Part shown: in pieces, positions 22,846-32,495 of the stretch
Layout: each line of letters starts with the position of its first letter
How positions within the stretch are numbered: position 1 is the first letter of the stretch
DNA from: Emiliania huxleyi CCMP1516
Taxonomy: Eukaryota; Haptophyta; Isochrysidales; Noelaerhabdaceae
Direction: 5' to 3'
DNA: 64,000 nt
Assembly: GCF_000372725.1 (NCBI RefSeq)
Contig: NW_005201113.1
Coordinates: 30,638-94,637 of the forward strand
Position numbers and translations under genes: made by a program
The notes under the pieces: generated by a model
The model's database searches: none
The model's input: only the letters and a program-made list of their open reading frames with translations
Told to the model about the DNA's origin: nothing

Positions 22846-23723
22846 NNNNNNNNNNNNNNNNNNNNNNNNNNNNNNNNNNNNNNNNNNNNNNNNNNNNNNN
22901 NNNNNNNNNNNNNNNNNNNNNNNNNNNNNNNNNNNNNNNNNNNNNNNNNNNNNNNNNNNNNNNNNNNNNNNNNNNNNNNNNNNNNNNNNNNNNNNNNNNN
23001 NNNNNNNNNNNNNNNNNNNNNNNNNNNNNNNNNNNNNNNNNNNNNNNNNNNNNNNNNNNNNNNNNNNNNNNNNNNNNNNNNNNNNNNNNNNNNNNNNNNN
23101 NNNNNNNNNNNNNNNNNNNNNNNNNNNNNNNNNNNNNNNNNNNNNNNNNNNNNNNNNNNNNNNNNNNNNNNNNNNNNNNNNNNNNNNNNNNNNNNNNNNN
23201 NNNNNNNNNNNNNNNNNNNNNNNNNNNNNNNNNNNNNNNNNNNNNNNNNNNNNNNNNNNNNNNNNNNNNNNNNNNNNNNNNNNNNNNNNNNNNNNNNNNN
23301 NNNNNNNNNNNNNNNNNNNNNNNNNNNNNNNNNNNNNNNNNNNNNNNNNNNNNNNNNNNNNNNNNNNNNNNNNNNNNNNNNNNNNNNNNNNNNNNNNNNN
23401 NNNNNNNNNNNNNNNNNNNNNNNNNNNNNNNNNNNNNNNNNNNNNNNNNNNNNNNNNNNNNNNNNNNNNNNNNNNNNNNNNNNNNNNNNNNNNNNNNNNN
23501 NNNNNNNNNNNNNNNNNNNNNNNNNNNNNNNNNNNNNNNNNNNNNNNNNNNNNNNNNNNNNNNNNNNNNNNNNNNNNNNNNNNNNNNNNNNNNNNNNNNN
23601 NNNNNNNNNNNNNNNNNNNNNNNNNNNNNNNNNNNNNNNNNNNNNNNNNNNNNNNNNNNNNNNNNNNNNNNNNNNNNNNNNNNNNNNNNNNNNNNNNNNN
23701 NNNNNNNNNNNNNNNNNNNNNNN
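22846..23723. other. Assembly gap (878 N)
   Basis: Unknown bases only. The gap abuts a G-rich tract on the left and an 11-bp minisatellite on the right, so the array probably stopped assembly. Confidence 0.99.
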
Positions 23724-23930
23724 CTCTCGGCTGCCTCTCGGCTGCCTCTCGGCTGCCTCTCGGCTGCCTCTCGGCTGCCTCTCGGCTGCCTCTCGGCTGC
23801 CTCTCGGCTGTGTCTCGGCTGTGTCTCGGCTGCGTCTCGGCTGCGTCTCGGTTGTTCTCCGCTGTTCTCGGTTGTTCTCGGTTGTCTCTCGGCTTCGGCT
23901 GCGGTTCTCGGCTGTCTCTCGGCGCATCCC
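23724..23930. repeat. CTCTCGGCTGC minisatellite at the gap edge
   Basis: About 17 copies of an 11-bp unit (CTCTCGGCTGC, drifting to GTCTCGGCTGT and TTCTCGGTTGT) run out of the gap. The true array is probably longer. It lies downstream of the last visible exon of the minus-strand Zn-cluster gene. Confidence 0.85.
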
Positions 23931-23939
23931 CCCACCTTG

Positions 23940-24961
23940 AGGGCGGCGCGAGGCCTCTCTGGCGGCGTCGACCCTCGCTCGTTCCGCTTGCGCTTCCCGG
24001 GCACGTGCGGCGAGCAGGCGAGGTTGAGGCGGACGCAGCGATCGCAGCGCCGCGAGTCTGGGCGCGGGGAGGGGGTGCGGTCAGGCGTCTCCACACGCAC
24101 GATCTGGGGGTGGGGGTGATTAGGTCAGGTCAAGTCAGGTCAGGTCAGGTCAGGTGCACTTCTCCACACATCACGATGTGAACAGGTCGGGCGCCGCGAG
24201 GCGCTGGGTAAGCTGTGAACGGCGTCTCTTCACACCTCACGATGTGGTGGGGGAACGGGCAGGCAGCCCCTCGCGGCACCGCGGCTAAACGGTTGCAGTG
24301 GCGGGTCGTGACGGAAGAATTGTCGGGTGGGGTGCGGTGCGGACGACTCCCTGGCGCCTGAGGAGGAGGAGGAGGAGTCCTGCACGGCGCCGCCGAAGAG
24401 GCACTTGACCTTTGCGCGCCGGCACTCGGTGCACGCCGTCTTGACGGGAGGCAGGTCGCTCTCACACACAATGTTTAGCTTGACGCACCGCGCGCACGGC
24501 CGCTGGTGCGGGCTGCACGCGGCCTTCGCCTTTTGGCAGCCGCGGCAGGCGCGCTTGGTCACAAAGACGACATCCGCGGGCGCGTGCGAAGACATGACGG
24601 GCTGTCCGCGTGCGCTTCTCGCCGGCGCGTCGTGCAGCGCCGGCCCTCCCGGAGGCCTCGCAGGCGCTGCGGCGGCGTGGGGGACAAGAAGCGGGGCGAC
24701 GGCGGCGGGCACGGCGGGCGGCAATATGGGCGGCGGCGCGGCGGCCTCGGCCTCGGAGCCCAGCGGCCCCGGCAATATCGGCGGAGCCAGCACCAGAGGG
24801 CCAGCGAAGCCGGGGCGGTGCGAGAGCGGAGCCAACTGCGCGACGTCGTCGGCGACGCGCGGAGGGGCGGCGGCGGGCGCGGCGGCGGCGGCGGCGGGTG
24901 TTGGCGAGGGTTTCTCTTCGACGGGCGTGGCCTCGGGCTCGTGGAGGAGGAGGGGAGCCAT
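23940..24961 (-). CDS. Zn(II)2Cys6-type DNA-binding protein with two clusters
   Basis: Zn(II)2Cys6 proteins hold two zinc ions with six cysteines and bind DNA as transcription regulators; they are best known in fungi. From the ATG at 24961 an Ala/Pro-rich N-terminus (about 120 residues) leads to a full cluster: CRGCQKAKAAC then CARCVKLNIVC, spacing C-2-C-6-C-6-C-2-C-6-C. Half of a second cluster, CTECRRAKVKC, follows, and its other half, CDRCVRLNLAC, lies about 300 bp further on (near 24050-24010), followed by basic PGKRKRNER. An intron of about 300 bp therefore splits the second cluster. That intron carries introner-like hairpins. The C-terminus runs toward the gap and is not resolved. Confidence 0.7.
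24122..24245 (+). mobile_element. Introner-like repeats, antisense inside the Zn-cluster gene intron
   Basis: Repeated GGTCA units lead to CACTTCTCCACACATCACGA and TGTGAACAGG, then, after a GC-rich spacer, CTGTGAACGGCGTCTCTTC, ACACCTCACGATGTG. These are the same words as in the FHA and SH3 introns but in the opposite orientation to the host gene. Confidence 0.55.
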
Positions 24962-25138
24962 GCAAACACACCACTCTCGGAACGCCGATGCGCCTGTGAT
25001 CGGCGGAAGAGCCGGCCGAACAGTCTTGATTCGGTGTGAACACGATTTTTTAGAATTTTACAACAAAACTCCCTCGCACAACACTGGGCACGGGACTGGC
25101 GCGCACTGGCACTAACACAGGTACACCACGGGAGCCGC
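24962..25138. other. 5' flank of the Zn-cluster gene
   Basis: Contains AT-richer sequence (ATTTTTTAGAATTTTACAAC near 25050) and GGCACGGGACTGGCGCGCAC, words similar to those upstream of other minus-strand genes near 31270. No gene is seen. Confidence 0.35.
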
Positions 25139-26170
25139 CTAAGCGACTCCTGCGAGGGTGGCGAGGCACTTAGCTCCGTGCACCCGCCCACCCCCGCCAC
25201 AGGCAAGCTCATTCACGACCTGCTCTGCGATGGCCGTGTGAAGAACGACTGAGATGCGCTGCTTCTGCAGCCCCAGCCAGCTCTTGGTGGTCCAAGTCAC
25301 CTCATCGAGGTACTGGGCCCGCGTCAGCTTGTTCTGTAGCACGTCCGCCGCTCTCCGGAGGGAGGATCTCACGGACCCCCTTTCCGAACCCGCCGAACGA
25401 TTCGAACAGCAGCAGCTGCACTTCGACGCCCTTGTCTTCCCTGGCGTAGCGATAATCCCCGCCGTAGGACGGTATGCGGCGGTCGCCGCCCACCACCCTG
25501 CCCCCCCTGGTATGCCAGCGCCCAGTCCCTTGCCCTCTCTCGCCCTTGCTCTTCCTCTCCCCCTCCATGCCGCCCCCCCGGTACCCTTCCCCCTCCCCCC
25601 CCCCCTCCTCCTCTCCCCCCCCCTCTCCCTGCCCCCCACCTCCCTCTCCCTCCTCGCAGTAGGGCCCATGCCCCATGACCATGTTCCGGTAGAATGATTC
25701 AGTGTTGCCGAAAGCGACAAAAGCGCCCTTCCGACCGTGCTCCCCGCTGCTGCTGAGGGAACAGACGACCTTGACGTCTCCGCAATAGTGCGTGCCGTCC
25801 TTGCCAATGTTGTCCGCGTCCACGTCGGGTTGTTTGTTGTAACTCTGACCGAGGTGGGCTTTCGGCTCCATTCGCACAGCGGTGCCCCACGCGGCGCGTA
25901 GGGCGAGGATGAGGCGTCGAAGCGTGTACTTGTGTCTGGTGTTGTGGCCCTGCTGCGGTACGTTGACAGCAGCGTCGCCATACTCGTCGTGGGTCTTCCC
26001 ATTCCGAGTCTTCTTGCCCGCCGCCGCGGCCTGGCAGGCCACGTCGAGGGGGAGACCCAGGCGGCGCTGCACCGAAAGACGCATCGCCCAAGTCTCCATT
26101 CGCATGTCATCCCGCATTGGGATGGCGTTGAGGAAGGCGCCGGGTTTTCCGTCGGCAAGGGTTTAGGTTC
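25139..26170 (-). mobile_element. Fragment of a non-LTR retroelement C-terminus with a PD-(D/E)XK-like region
   Basis: Reading minus, MRLSVQRRLGLPLDVACQAA, HDEYGDAAVN, HNTRHKYTLRRLILALRAAW, AVRMEP and GDVKVVCSL follow in the order seen in the endonuclease-like tails of some non-LTR elements (from memory of the family). VEVQLLLFESFGGFGKG and a final part in another frame (LDEVTWTTKSWLGLQKQRIS, AIAEQVVNELAC) continue the match. A frame shift near 25385 and a purine-rich low-complexity block at 25480-25670 interrupt it. No reverse transcriptase is seen nearby, so it is a 5'-truncated, broken copy. A stand-alone domesticated gene is the less likely alternative. Confidence 0.5.
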
Positions 26171-26417
26171 TAGCGCGTGTGGTATGCCCATCACCGGCGC
26201 GAATCGCGGTTGTTTCGCGTTGTTAGCCAGACGAGGTGATGTCGAGCAACAGCCCGCAGTGCACACCCGCGCGCGCGAATGCAGGAGCCTCCCTCTATGC
26301 ACATCCGGGGGGGCAAAGGGTTGGGTTTGTTGGGGGTATGGCGATGCGTGCACACCGAAAAGATGCTTCCTAAAACTAAAATGTTTGAAGAAACTTCACA
26401 AACATGAGCGCCCGCCA

Positions 26418-26423
26418 TATAAA
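26418..26423 (+). promoter_or_regulatory. TATA box of the kinase gene
   Basis: CCATATAAAGGCG lies 50 bp upstream of the kinase ATG at 26468, a plausible TATAAA core promoter with a very short 5' leader. Seen in sequence; use not tested. Confidence 0.5.
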
Positions 26424-26467
26424 GGCGCCCGTTGACTCCTCGCGCCCGGTGCTCGCCCCCGGCACGA

Positions 26468-28531
26468 ATGCCTCCGTCCGGCGACTCCAGCCCGAGACGC
26501 AGCCTCTGGCCGCTGCGCCGAAGGCGGCGCCCGCCGGCGCGCGACGGGCCAGCACCGCAGCGCTTCTTCCTCCCATCGTTGCAGCTGGACGCCGGCCGCG
26601 GCGCCCTCGTCGGTCCCAGCCTCGCCGCCCTGTTTGACATCGGCCCCGAGCTGGGTGCGGGGCGCACGGCAGTTGTGAACCTCGCGGTGCGAAAGGCGGG
26701 CGGCAAAGCGTGGGGTAGGAGCGCCCTCAAGCGCTTCTCCGTGGCGGACCTGGCGGAGCATGAGGAGGATGCAGAGATGCTCCTCGCCGAGGTGGCCATC
26801 CTGTCGGCCGTGCCGCCGCATCCCGGCCTCGTGCGGCTGCTGCAGGTGGCGTGTACGCCGGCAGCGGTGGCGCTCAATCTCGAGTACATTTGCGGCGGAG
26901 ACCTCTTCGCCTACATTCTGGAGGCTGGTGGGCTGGACGAGGCCGAGGCGCGGCCGCTCTTCGCGCAGATTGTGGCCGCGCTCGAGCACCTCCGCGCGCA
27001 CGGGATCTGCCACCGTGATGTCAAGCCTGAGAACTGCTGCTTCGCCGACCCGATGCGGCGAGTGATCAAGGTTGTGGACCTTGGCGCCGCCGCATTCATC
27101 TCTAGCGCCGGCTTCACCTCTCTCGCCGGAACGCCGCTCTATGCGGCTCCCGAGATCTGTCCGTGGTACTTTGAGACGGTGCGCTCTGCAGACCGCCGCC
27201 CGGTCGACCCGCGGCTCTCCGTCTCCGCCTTCTCCTCGCCCAATAGCTCGCCGCCCGACACACCGACGCCACAGCTGAAGCAGCGCAACGACGTCCAGCC
27301 GCCCGCTGCCGGCGACGCACCGCGTAGATTCGACGCGCTGGAGAGTCAGACCATACCGGCGCCGATGCCTCCGACGCCCACGCTCGAGGCCGAGTTTGGG
27401 CCTGGGAGCGGCGCGGGGAGCGTGAGCGGCTCTCTGCAGCCGTACGGGGCGGAGGTGGACCTGTGGGCGTTGGGAGCCACCCTCTACGTCATGCTCTCCG
27501 GCGAGCCGCCCTACGACCAATCGCTCGAGGTGAGACGGGACAGGGCGGAGATGAGGCAGGTTGGGCCCCGACACGTGAGACCGACTCATTCCTCCCTCTC
27601 CCCCTCCTTTCCCGTTAGGAGGAGGAGCTCTTGGAGCAGATCTGGGCGACCCCGCCGACAGGCTTGCGAATGAGAGGCGCAAGGAGAGGAAAGGATCTCC
27701 CGCGCCTCACCCTACGTCCTGTCCTCATCAGGCGTGCCAATGTCCTCCGCGGCGTGGCGCGGTGTCTCGAACGAGGCCATGCGGCTAATCCTGAGCCTCA
27801 TGTCACGCCGCCCGGAGAGCCGCCCAGCCTACGCTGCGGTTCGGGCGCATCCGTGGTTCGCTCGCGTTGCTGCTTCAGGCCCCTCGGTCGGCGGCGCAGA
27901 AGCGCGCGCGTTGCCCTTTGTCCCTCCTCCGAGGCCGCCGGGTCTAGAGGATGCGACGGCGCCGCGCGGCTCGACGCCGCCGCCGCAGTCCTCGCTTCTG
28001 CCCGCCCCGAGCTTGGCACCGCCCTCGCTGTCTATGCCGGCGCTGCCGCTGGCGCCAACTGTCAATGACCCCGAGGTCGAGGAGGGGCTCGCGTTTGTAT
28101 GCACCACGCTCGACCCGAAGAGAGTACACGATTTGGCGGGCGATTTGCAGCTCCTTCTACTCCCTGAGCCGCACGCCATCGGGAGGGTGCGAGCGGTGAC
28201 ACTGCGCTTCGATGGGAGAGGCGGAGTGACTCCGCTGCCGCACGCCACGCCATCGCCGCTCGCTGTCACCGCCTGCACTCGCCTCGGTCTCCTGCGCTGG
28301 GCTACCGGAGAAGGGCCCTTCACTCCGGCGGCCGACCCGGCGGTCGGTTCCTTGGCGCCGCGCCTCGTCAGCGCGCTGGCACCGGAGAGGAGGGCGTTTC
28401 GAGCGTGGCTAGCAGAGAGACGAGCTGGCGAGAGGGAGTGTGTGGCGCCTGTGGGGCGCAGCCCGAGGCGCGTACCCTCCTTCGCGAAGCTGCGAGGCCG
28501 CGCTGCTAATGGTACTCCACGCGACCACTGA
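26468..28531 (+). CDS. Serine/threonine protein kinase, CAMK-like
   Basis: Phosphorylates Ser/Thr of unknown substrates. About 634 residues from three exons: 26468-27529 (GT-AG intron), 27619-27661 (GC-AG intron 27662-27731) and 27732-28531. Motifs in order: GAGRTAVVNLAV (glycine loop), SALKRF (catalytic Lys), LLAEVAIL (helix C Glu), HRDVKPEN (catalytic loop), VVDLGAAA (DLG in place of DFG), GTPLYAAPEI (APE), then, after an insert of about 75 residues rich in Pro/Ser, VDLWALGATLYVML and RPAYAAVRAHPWF closing the domain. The insert between APE and the DLWALG helix is unusual. The C-terminal 220 residues are Pro-rich and unassigned. All catalytic residues are present, so it should be active. 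Confidence 0.85.
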
Positions 28532-29037
28532 CCAGAGTTTTCTAAAGATCGCATCGATATCTCTCTCACGCCGCACATGCTCTCTAGAACTCACACGGGA
28601 GGATGAAAGAAGGGAGAGGAGGACGAGCGGCCCGCACGCAGCTCGAGCCTCGACGCTCGCAGGCAGCTGGCAGGCTGCGAGAGCAGACAGCGCCTGCTGG
28701 CCATTTCGAGACATTCGCCAAGAACGCTAGCTACATGGGAGGGCTTCGTGAAGGATGGATTGAAAAACATTCGAACAAAGAAGAGGCGACGGGAGGAACC
28801 AGCAGAGGATGCAGTGACGTGACACCCCCCCCACACACACACACGCACACACCGACACACACACACACACACACATAGGCTGCCGACACACTCTCACGCG
28901 TCCACGGCGCTCGGACTGGATGGAGCCGGGCGGGACTGGCGAGCGAGCGGGCTGTGTTGCACTTCTCGACCACAGTGGTGTACCTGTGTTAGTGCCAGTG
29001 CTACAGCTTGCCTCAGAGGAAGACATGCTCTGCTGTA
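28532..29037. other. Intergenic stretch with a CA repeat
   Basis: Contains a short CA repeat (about 28830-28876) and, near 28890-28960, words shared with 18920-18990 (GGCGCTCGGACTGGA, GAGCCGGGC). No gene is supported. Confidence 0.45.
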
Positions 29038-31225
29038 TCATGGGGAACGCGGTGCGCCTGCGGCGGGCCGCACCACCACCCTTGGCAGCACAAAGCTGCG
29101 CCAGAGGTCCGCCAGCCCCGGCGCCGCCCCCTCGCCGTCGAAGCGCTCCTCGTCCCAAGCGATCAGGTAGCCCAGCCGCATCACCTCGACCGCCCGCTTG
29201 CGAGCCGCCTCCGGGAAGAGCTCGTGCGACTGCGGCGACCACTCCGCCGCCTTGAGGATGAGCCTGCCCACCTCCACCGCCGCGGCCGCTGGCTCCAGGC
29301 TGGCCGGCCTGAGGGAGGGCAGAGGCGTGGGGTGTGTCCAAAGAGAGGATCCGGCGAGTGGGGGAGAGGCCATAGCGCGCCTCATAGCGAGGGCCTTGGC
29401 CTCGCCCGCCACGCGCACGCCGAAGCGTCCCGTCGAAGCGCTCGCGAAAACGACGACGCCGACCTTGCCATTCATCGACGGCCGCGAGACGAGAGAGTGG
29501 ATCGCGACGGTGGAGCCGACGGCCGCAGCGGTCGGATCCGACTCGCCCCACGAGCAGAGGACGCGCGCCCGCTCGAGGGCCGACGGCTCGCCGGCCGAAG
29601 AGTCCGCGCCGCCGCGCAGCAGCGCCCGCGCCCGGTCGACGGTGAGCGCCTGCGGGAAGAGGGACAGTGAGCGTGAGGATAATGCGCTCACGCTTCTTCA
29701 GCCGCTAGTCTCGGGCACGCCTCGAGGTGCTGGAGCGGCGTCCAGCCGCGGCTGGCGACCAGCCAAGCGGCGAGGTCGGCGTGGCCGCTGCGGCTTGCGG
29801 CCTCCTCGGACGTGCCGAGGAGCGTTGCGGCGCGGGAGGCGCCGTAGGAGGAGAGGAGCTGAACGACCTCGAGGTGGCCCGCCGCGCACGCCATGCTCAA
29901 CGGCATGACGCCGTCCTCCTCGGCTTGGTTGACTGCCGCGCCAGCCTCGAGGAGCAGCCGGGCGAACTTGAGCTGGCCCTGCTGGCACGCCACGAACAGC
30001 GGCGTGACGCCATTCTTCTTGGCTTGGCTGACCGCCGCGCTAGCCGCGAGAAGCAGCCGAGCGATCTCGAGGTGGCCGTTCTGACACGCCATGAACAGCG
30101 GCGTGGCGCCATCCTGCTTGGCTTGGTTGGCCGCCGCGCTGGCCTCGAGGAGCAGCTGGGCGCACTCGAGGTGGCCGTTCTGGCACGCGATGAGCAGCGG
30201 CGTGGCACCTTGCTCCTCGGCTTGGTCGACCGCTGCGCCAGCAGCGAGAAGCAGCCGGGCGCACTCGAGGTGGCCATTGTGGCTCGCGATGAACAGCGGC
30301 GTGGCGCCTTGGTTCTGGGCTTGGCCGACCGCCGCGCTGGCCTCGAGGAGCAGCCGGGCGATCTCGAGGTGGCCGTTAAAGCACGCGATGTACAGCGGCG
30401 TGGCGCCGTCCTCTGCGGCTTGGTCGACCACTGCGCCCGCCTCGAGTAGCAGCCGGACGATCTCGAGGCGGTTGTTCTGGCACGCAGTGTGCAGCGGGGA
30501 GACGCGGCCGTCGTTGGTTTGGCCGACCGCCGCGCCAGCCTTGAGGAGCAGCCGGGCGCACTCGAGGTGGCCCTCCTGGCACGCCATGAGCAGCGGCGTG
30601 GCGCCTTGCTCGTCGGCTTGGTCGACCACTGCGCCAGCAACGCACAGCAGACGGACGATCTCGAGGTGGCCACTCTGGCTCGCGACGCGCAGCGGCGTGA
30701 AGCCGTTGTTCGTCGCTTGGTCGATCGCCGCGTTGGCCTCGAGGAGCAGCCGGGCGATCTCGAGGTGGTTGTTCTGGCACGCGATGTACAGCGGCGTGCC
30801 GCCTCGCTTCACGGCTTGCTTGATCGCCGCGCCAGCCTTGAGGAGCAGCCGGACGATCTCGAGGTGGCCGTTCTGGCACGCCATGAGCAGCGGCGTGGAG
30901 CCATCCTTCATGACTTGATCGACCGCCGCGTTGGCCTCGAGGAGCAGCCGGGCGCACTCGAGGTGGCCGTTCTGGCACGCGATGTACAGCGCGGAGCCGC
31001 CGCGGCTGCCAGTCGTCACCCCAACGCTCGCGCCGGCTTCGAGCAGCAGCCGCACCGCCTCGGCTTGCCCGTGGCGAGCGGCCAAGGTGAGGAGCGTGTC
31101 CTGCTTCTCGGTGTCGAGCCGCGCGTCGAGCTGCGCCGTGAGCGACGTGCCGCGCGTCCCCCACTCGGACAGGACGGCGCGCAGCGAGCCCAGGTCGCCC
31201 ACCGCCAGGTCGGCCGGGAGGCTTT
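29038..31225 (-). CDS. Ankyrin-repeat protein with 13 repeats and a haptophyte-type C-terminal module
   Basis: Ankyrin repeats bind partner proteins. Thirteen 33-residue repeats fit the ankyrin consensus (for example ATPLFMACQNGHLEIARLLL). After GWTPLQHLE a 71-bp GC-AG intron (29650-29720) joins ALTVDRARALLRGGAD; then WSPQSHELFPEAARKRAVEV and LADLWRSFVLPRVV form a tail that I recall from many haptophyte ankyrin proteins. Without the intron the frame stops at 29688. The 5' start is not settled: no ATG precedes the first repeat in frame before 31225, so an upstream exon or short intron is likely. An in-frame intron near 29280-29400 is also possible. The DNA repeats are 99-bp units, close to a coding minisatellite. 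Confidence 0.82.
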
Positions 31226-31320
31226 GTGATCCCCAGAAAGAAGAATTTTAGTATACAAGCCCCTCTCACAGCAGACTGGCTCGGACTGGCACTACAAATG
31301 GCACAGCAGGCGACGGCCCC

Positions 31321-31815
31321 TTACGGGTCGTCAAAGAGGCCGGCGTACTCCTCCGGCCGCTCCTCCCCCTCCCAATCCTCCCCGGGCTCTGGCTCCTCCT
31401 CCTTCGCCCGCGCCCTCGCCCCCCGCCGGCGGCGATTCCGTGCGGCCGTCGCCCCCGCCCCCTCCCCGCCCCCATCACGGCCGGAGCCGTACCACCCAGC
31501 GCGCACGAGGAACGAGGACTGAGCCTCAACCTCGTCCAACCTCACCGCCCTCACGGCGGCGTCGCACGCCTCAGCCCGCGAAGCGCCAGCAGTATGCGCC
31601 GCGGCGTACGCCGCGTCGCCGCGGCGCATACTGCTGGCGGCCAGAAAGAAGAAAAACGTCCGAGGAAGTACCCGTGTGGACCGGAGGTAACAGCAGCAGC
31701 AGCACCAGCAGCAGCAGGGCGCGCGGGGGGGAGGGGGGGCGGCGGGTGTGATGGACCCGAGAGCGATTCGCCTTGGCGTTTGTTCTCCCCGAGAGGCAAG
31801 AGAAAACCGAGTCAT
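31321..31815 (-). CDS. Small hypothetical protein with an acidic C-terminus
   Basis: Not recognised. The last 100 residues look coding: ACDAAVRAVRLDEVEAQSSF, then an Arg-rich stretch and the acidic end EEYAGLFDDP at a stop at 31321. The N-terminal part contains a run of cysteines from a CAG/CTG-rich tract and a long perfect hairpin, so its real start or an intron boundary probably lies near 31640. Confidence 0.35.
   Translation of the reverse strand: MTRFSLASRGEQTPRRIALGSITPAAPPPPRAPCCCWCCCCCYLRSTRVLPRTFFFFLAASSMRRGDAAYAAAHTAGASRAEACDAAVRAVRLDEVEAQSSFLVRAGWYGSGRDGGGEGAGATAARNRRRRGARARAKEEEPEPGEDWEGEERPEEYAGLFDDP
31584..31639. repeat. Perfect 22-bp inverted repeat, 12-bp loop
   Basis: Arms 31584-31605 (CGCCAGCAGTATGCGCCGCG and two more bases) and 31618-31639 are exact complements around a 12-bp loop GTACGCCGCGTC. 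It lies inside a predicted coding frame, where a perfect palindrome is unexpected. Confidence 0.85.
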
Positions 31816-31854
31816 ATCTCCCCGAGATCGCAGCCGCGTGATGAGGCAACTTGA

Positions 31855-31934
31855 AATTTTGCCGGCAAGGTTAGCTCCCCGGCAAGGTTCAAAATTTTAG
31901 CTCCCCGGCAAGGTTAGCTCCGGCCATGTGAGGC
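31855..31934. repeat. TAGCTCCCCGGCAAGG repeats before MITE 2
   Basis: Three short tandem copies of GTTAGCTCCCCGGCAAGG-like words. Related sequence (TTAGCTCCCCGGCCCTGG) lies at about 20207, next to MITE 1. The two MITEs therefore share a neighbouring dispersed repeat. Confidence 0.6.
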
Positions 31935-32343
31935 TTGGGCTGAACACAGTTTTCCGGAAAACAAAAAGGAAAACAGAGGGTCCCCAGCACTTTGCGTTTC
32001 CGGAAATTTCCAGGGAAAACAGAGGGTGTTTGGTGCTCCATTCTGGAAACGTTTCCCTGAGTCTGAGAGCTGGTCTGGGGCAAAATCTGAGGCAAAATTG
32101 AAGAAATCGACAAAATACCCAGGCGGTCGCAGGGTAATTTCCAGGTATACACGGGTTCTCCGCGAAATTCCCGGCATTTTGCCGCTTTGGCCTAAAATTT
32201 GGCTGATTTTGGGCCCAAACAGAGCCAAAAATTTGACGATTTCCACGCAGTTTTCCCGGGAAAATAGAGAGGAAAAGAGAGGGTGTTGTAAAAAAGGAAA
32301 GGAAAACAGACGGGGTGCGAGAGGCAAACTGTGTTCAGCCCAA
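31935..32343. mobile_element. MITE 2, 409 bp, perfect 18-bp terminal inverted repeats
   Basis: Ends are TTGGGCTGAACACAGTTT (31935-31952) and its exact complement (32326-32343). The flanks TGTGAGGC and TGTATGAGGC look like an imperfect 8-9 bp target duplication, and the same flank without an insert (GGATGTGAGGTTACTGACTG) occurs at 20222, an empty-site equivalent. The interior is homologous to MITE 1 but the terminal repeats differ. No transposase. Confidence 0.8.
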
Positions 32344-32495
32344 TGTATGAGGCTACCGACTGCACTCCAAGCACACCACAACACACATTCAATCACTCGC
32401 GAGAGAGGAGCACCCACCGTGGGAATTCGGGCCGAGCCGCTTCAGTGACTGTCGTTTGGTAACCACCATCTCTCCTCGCCCTGCAGGGGCTGCCC
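32344..32495. other. Short intergenic region downstream of the SDR gene
   Basis: Begins with ACTGCACTCCAAG, a dispersed-repeat word also found at 20239. Nothing else recognised. Confidence 0.4.

Noticed and set aside
29038-31000. Several long open frames on both strands over the ankyrin gene
   Set aside because: The 99-bp repeats keep other frames open by periodicity; only one frame matches the ankyrin consensus.
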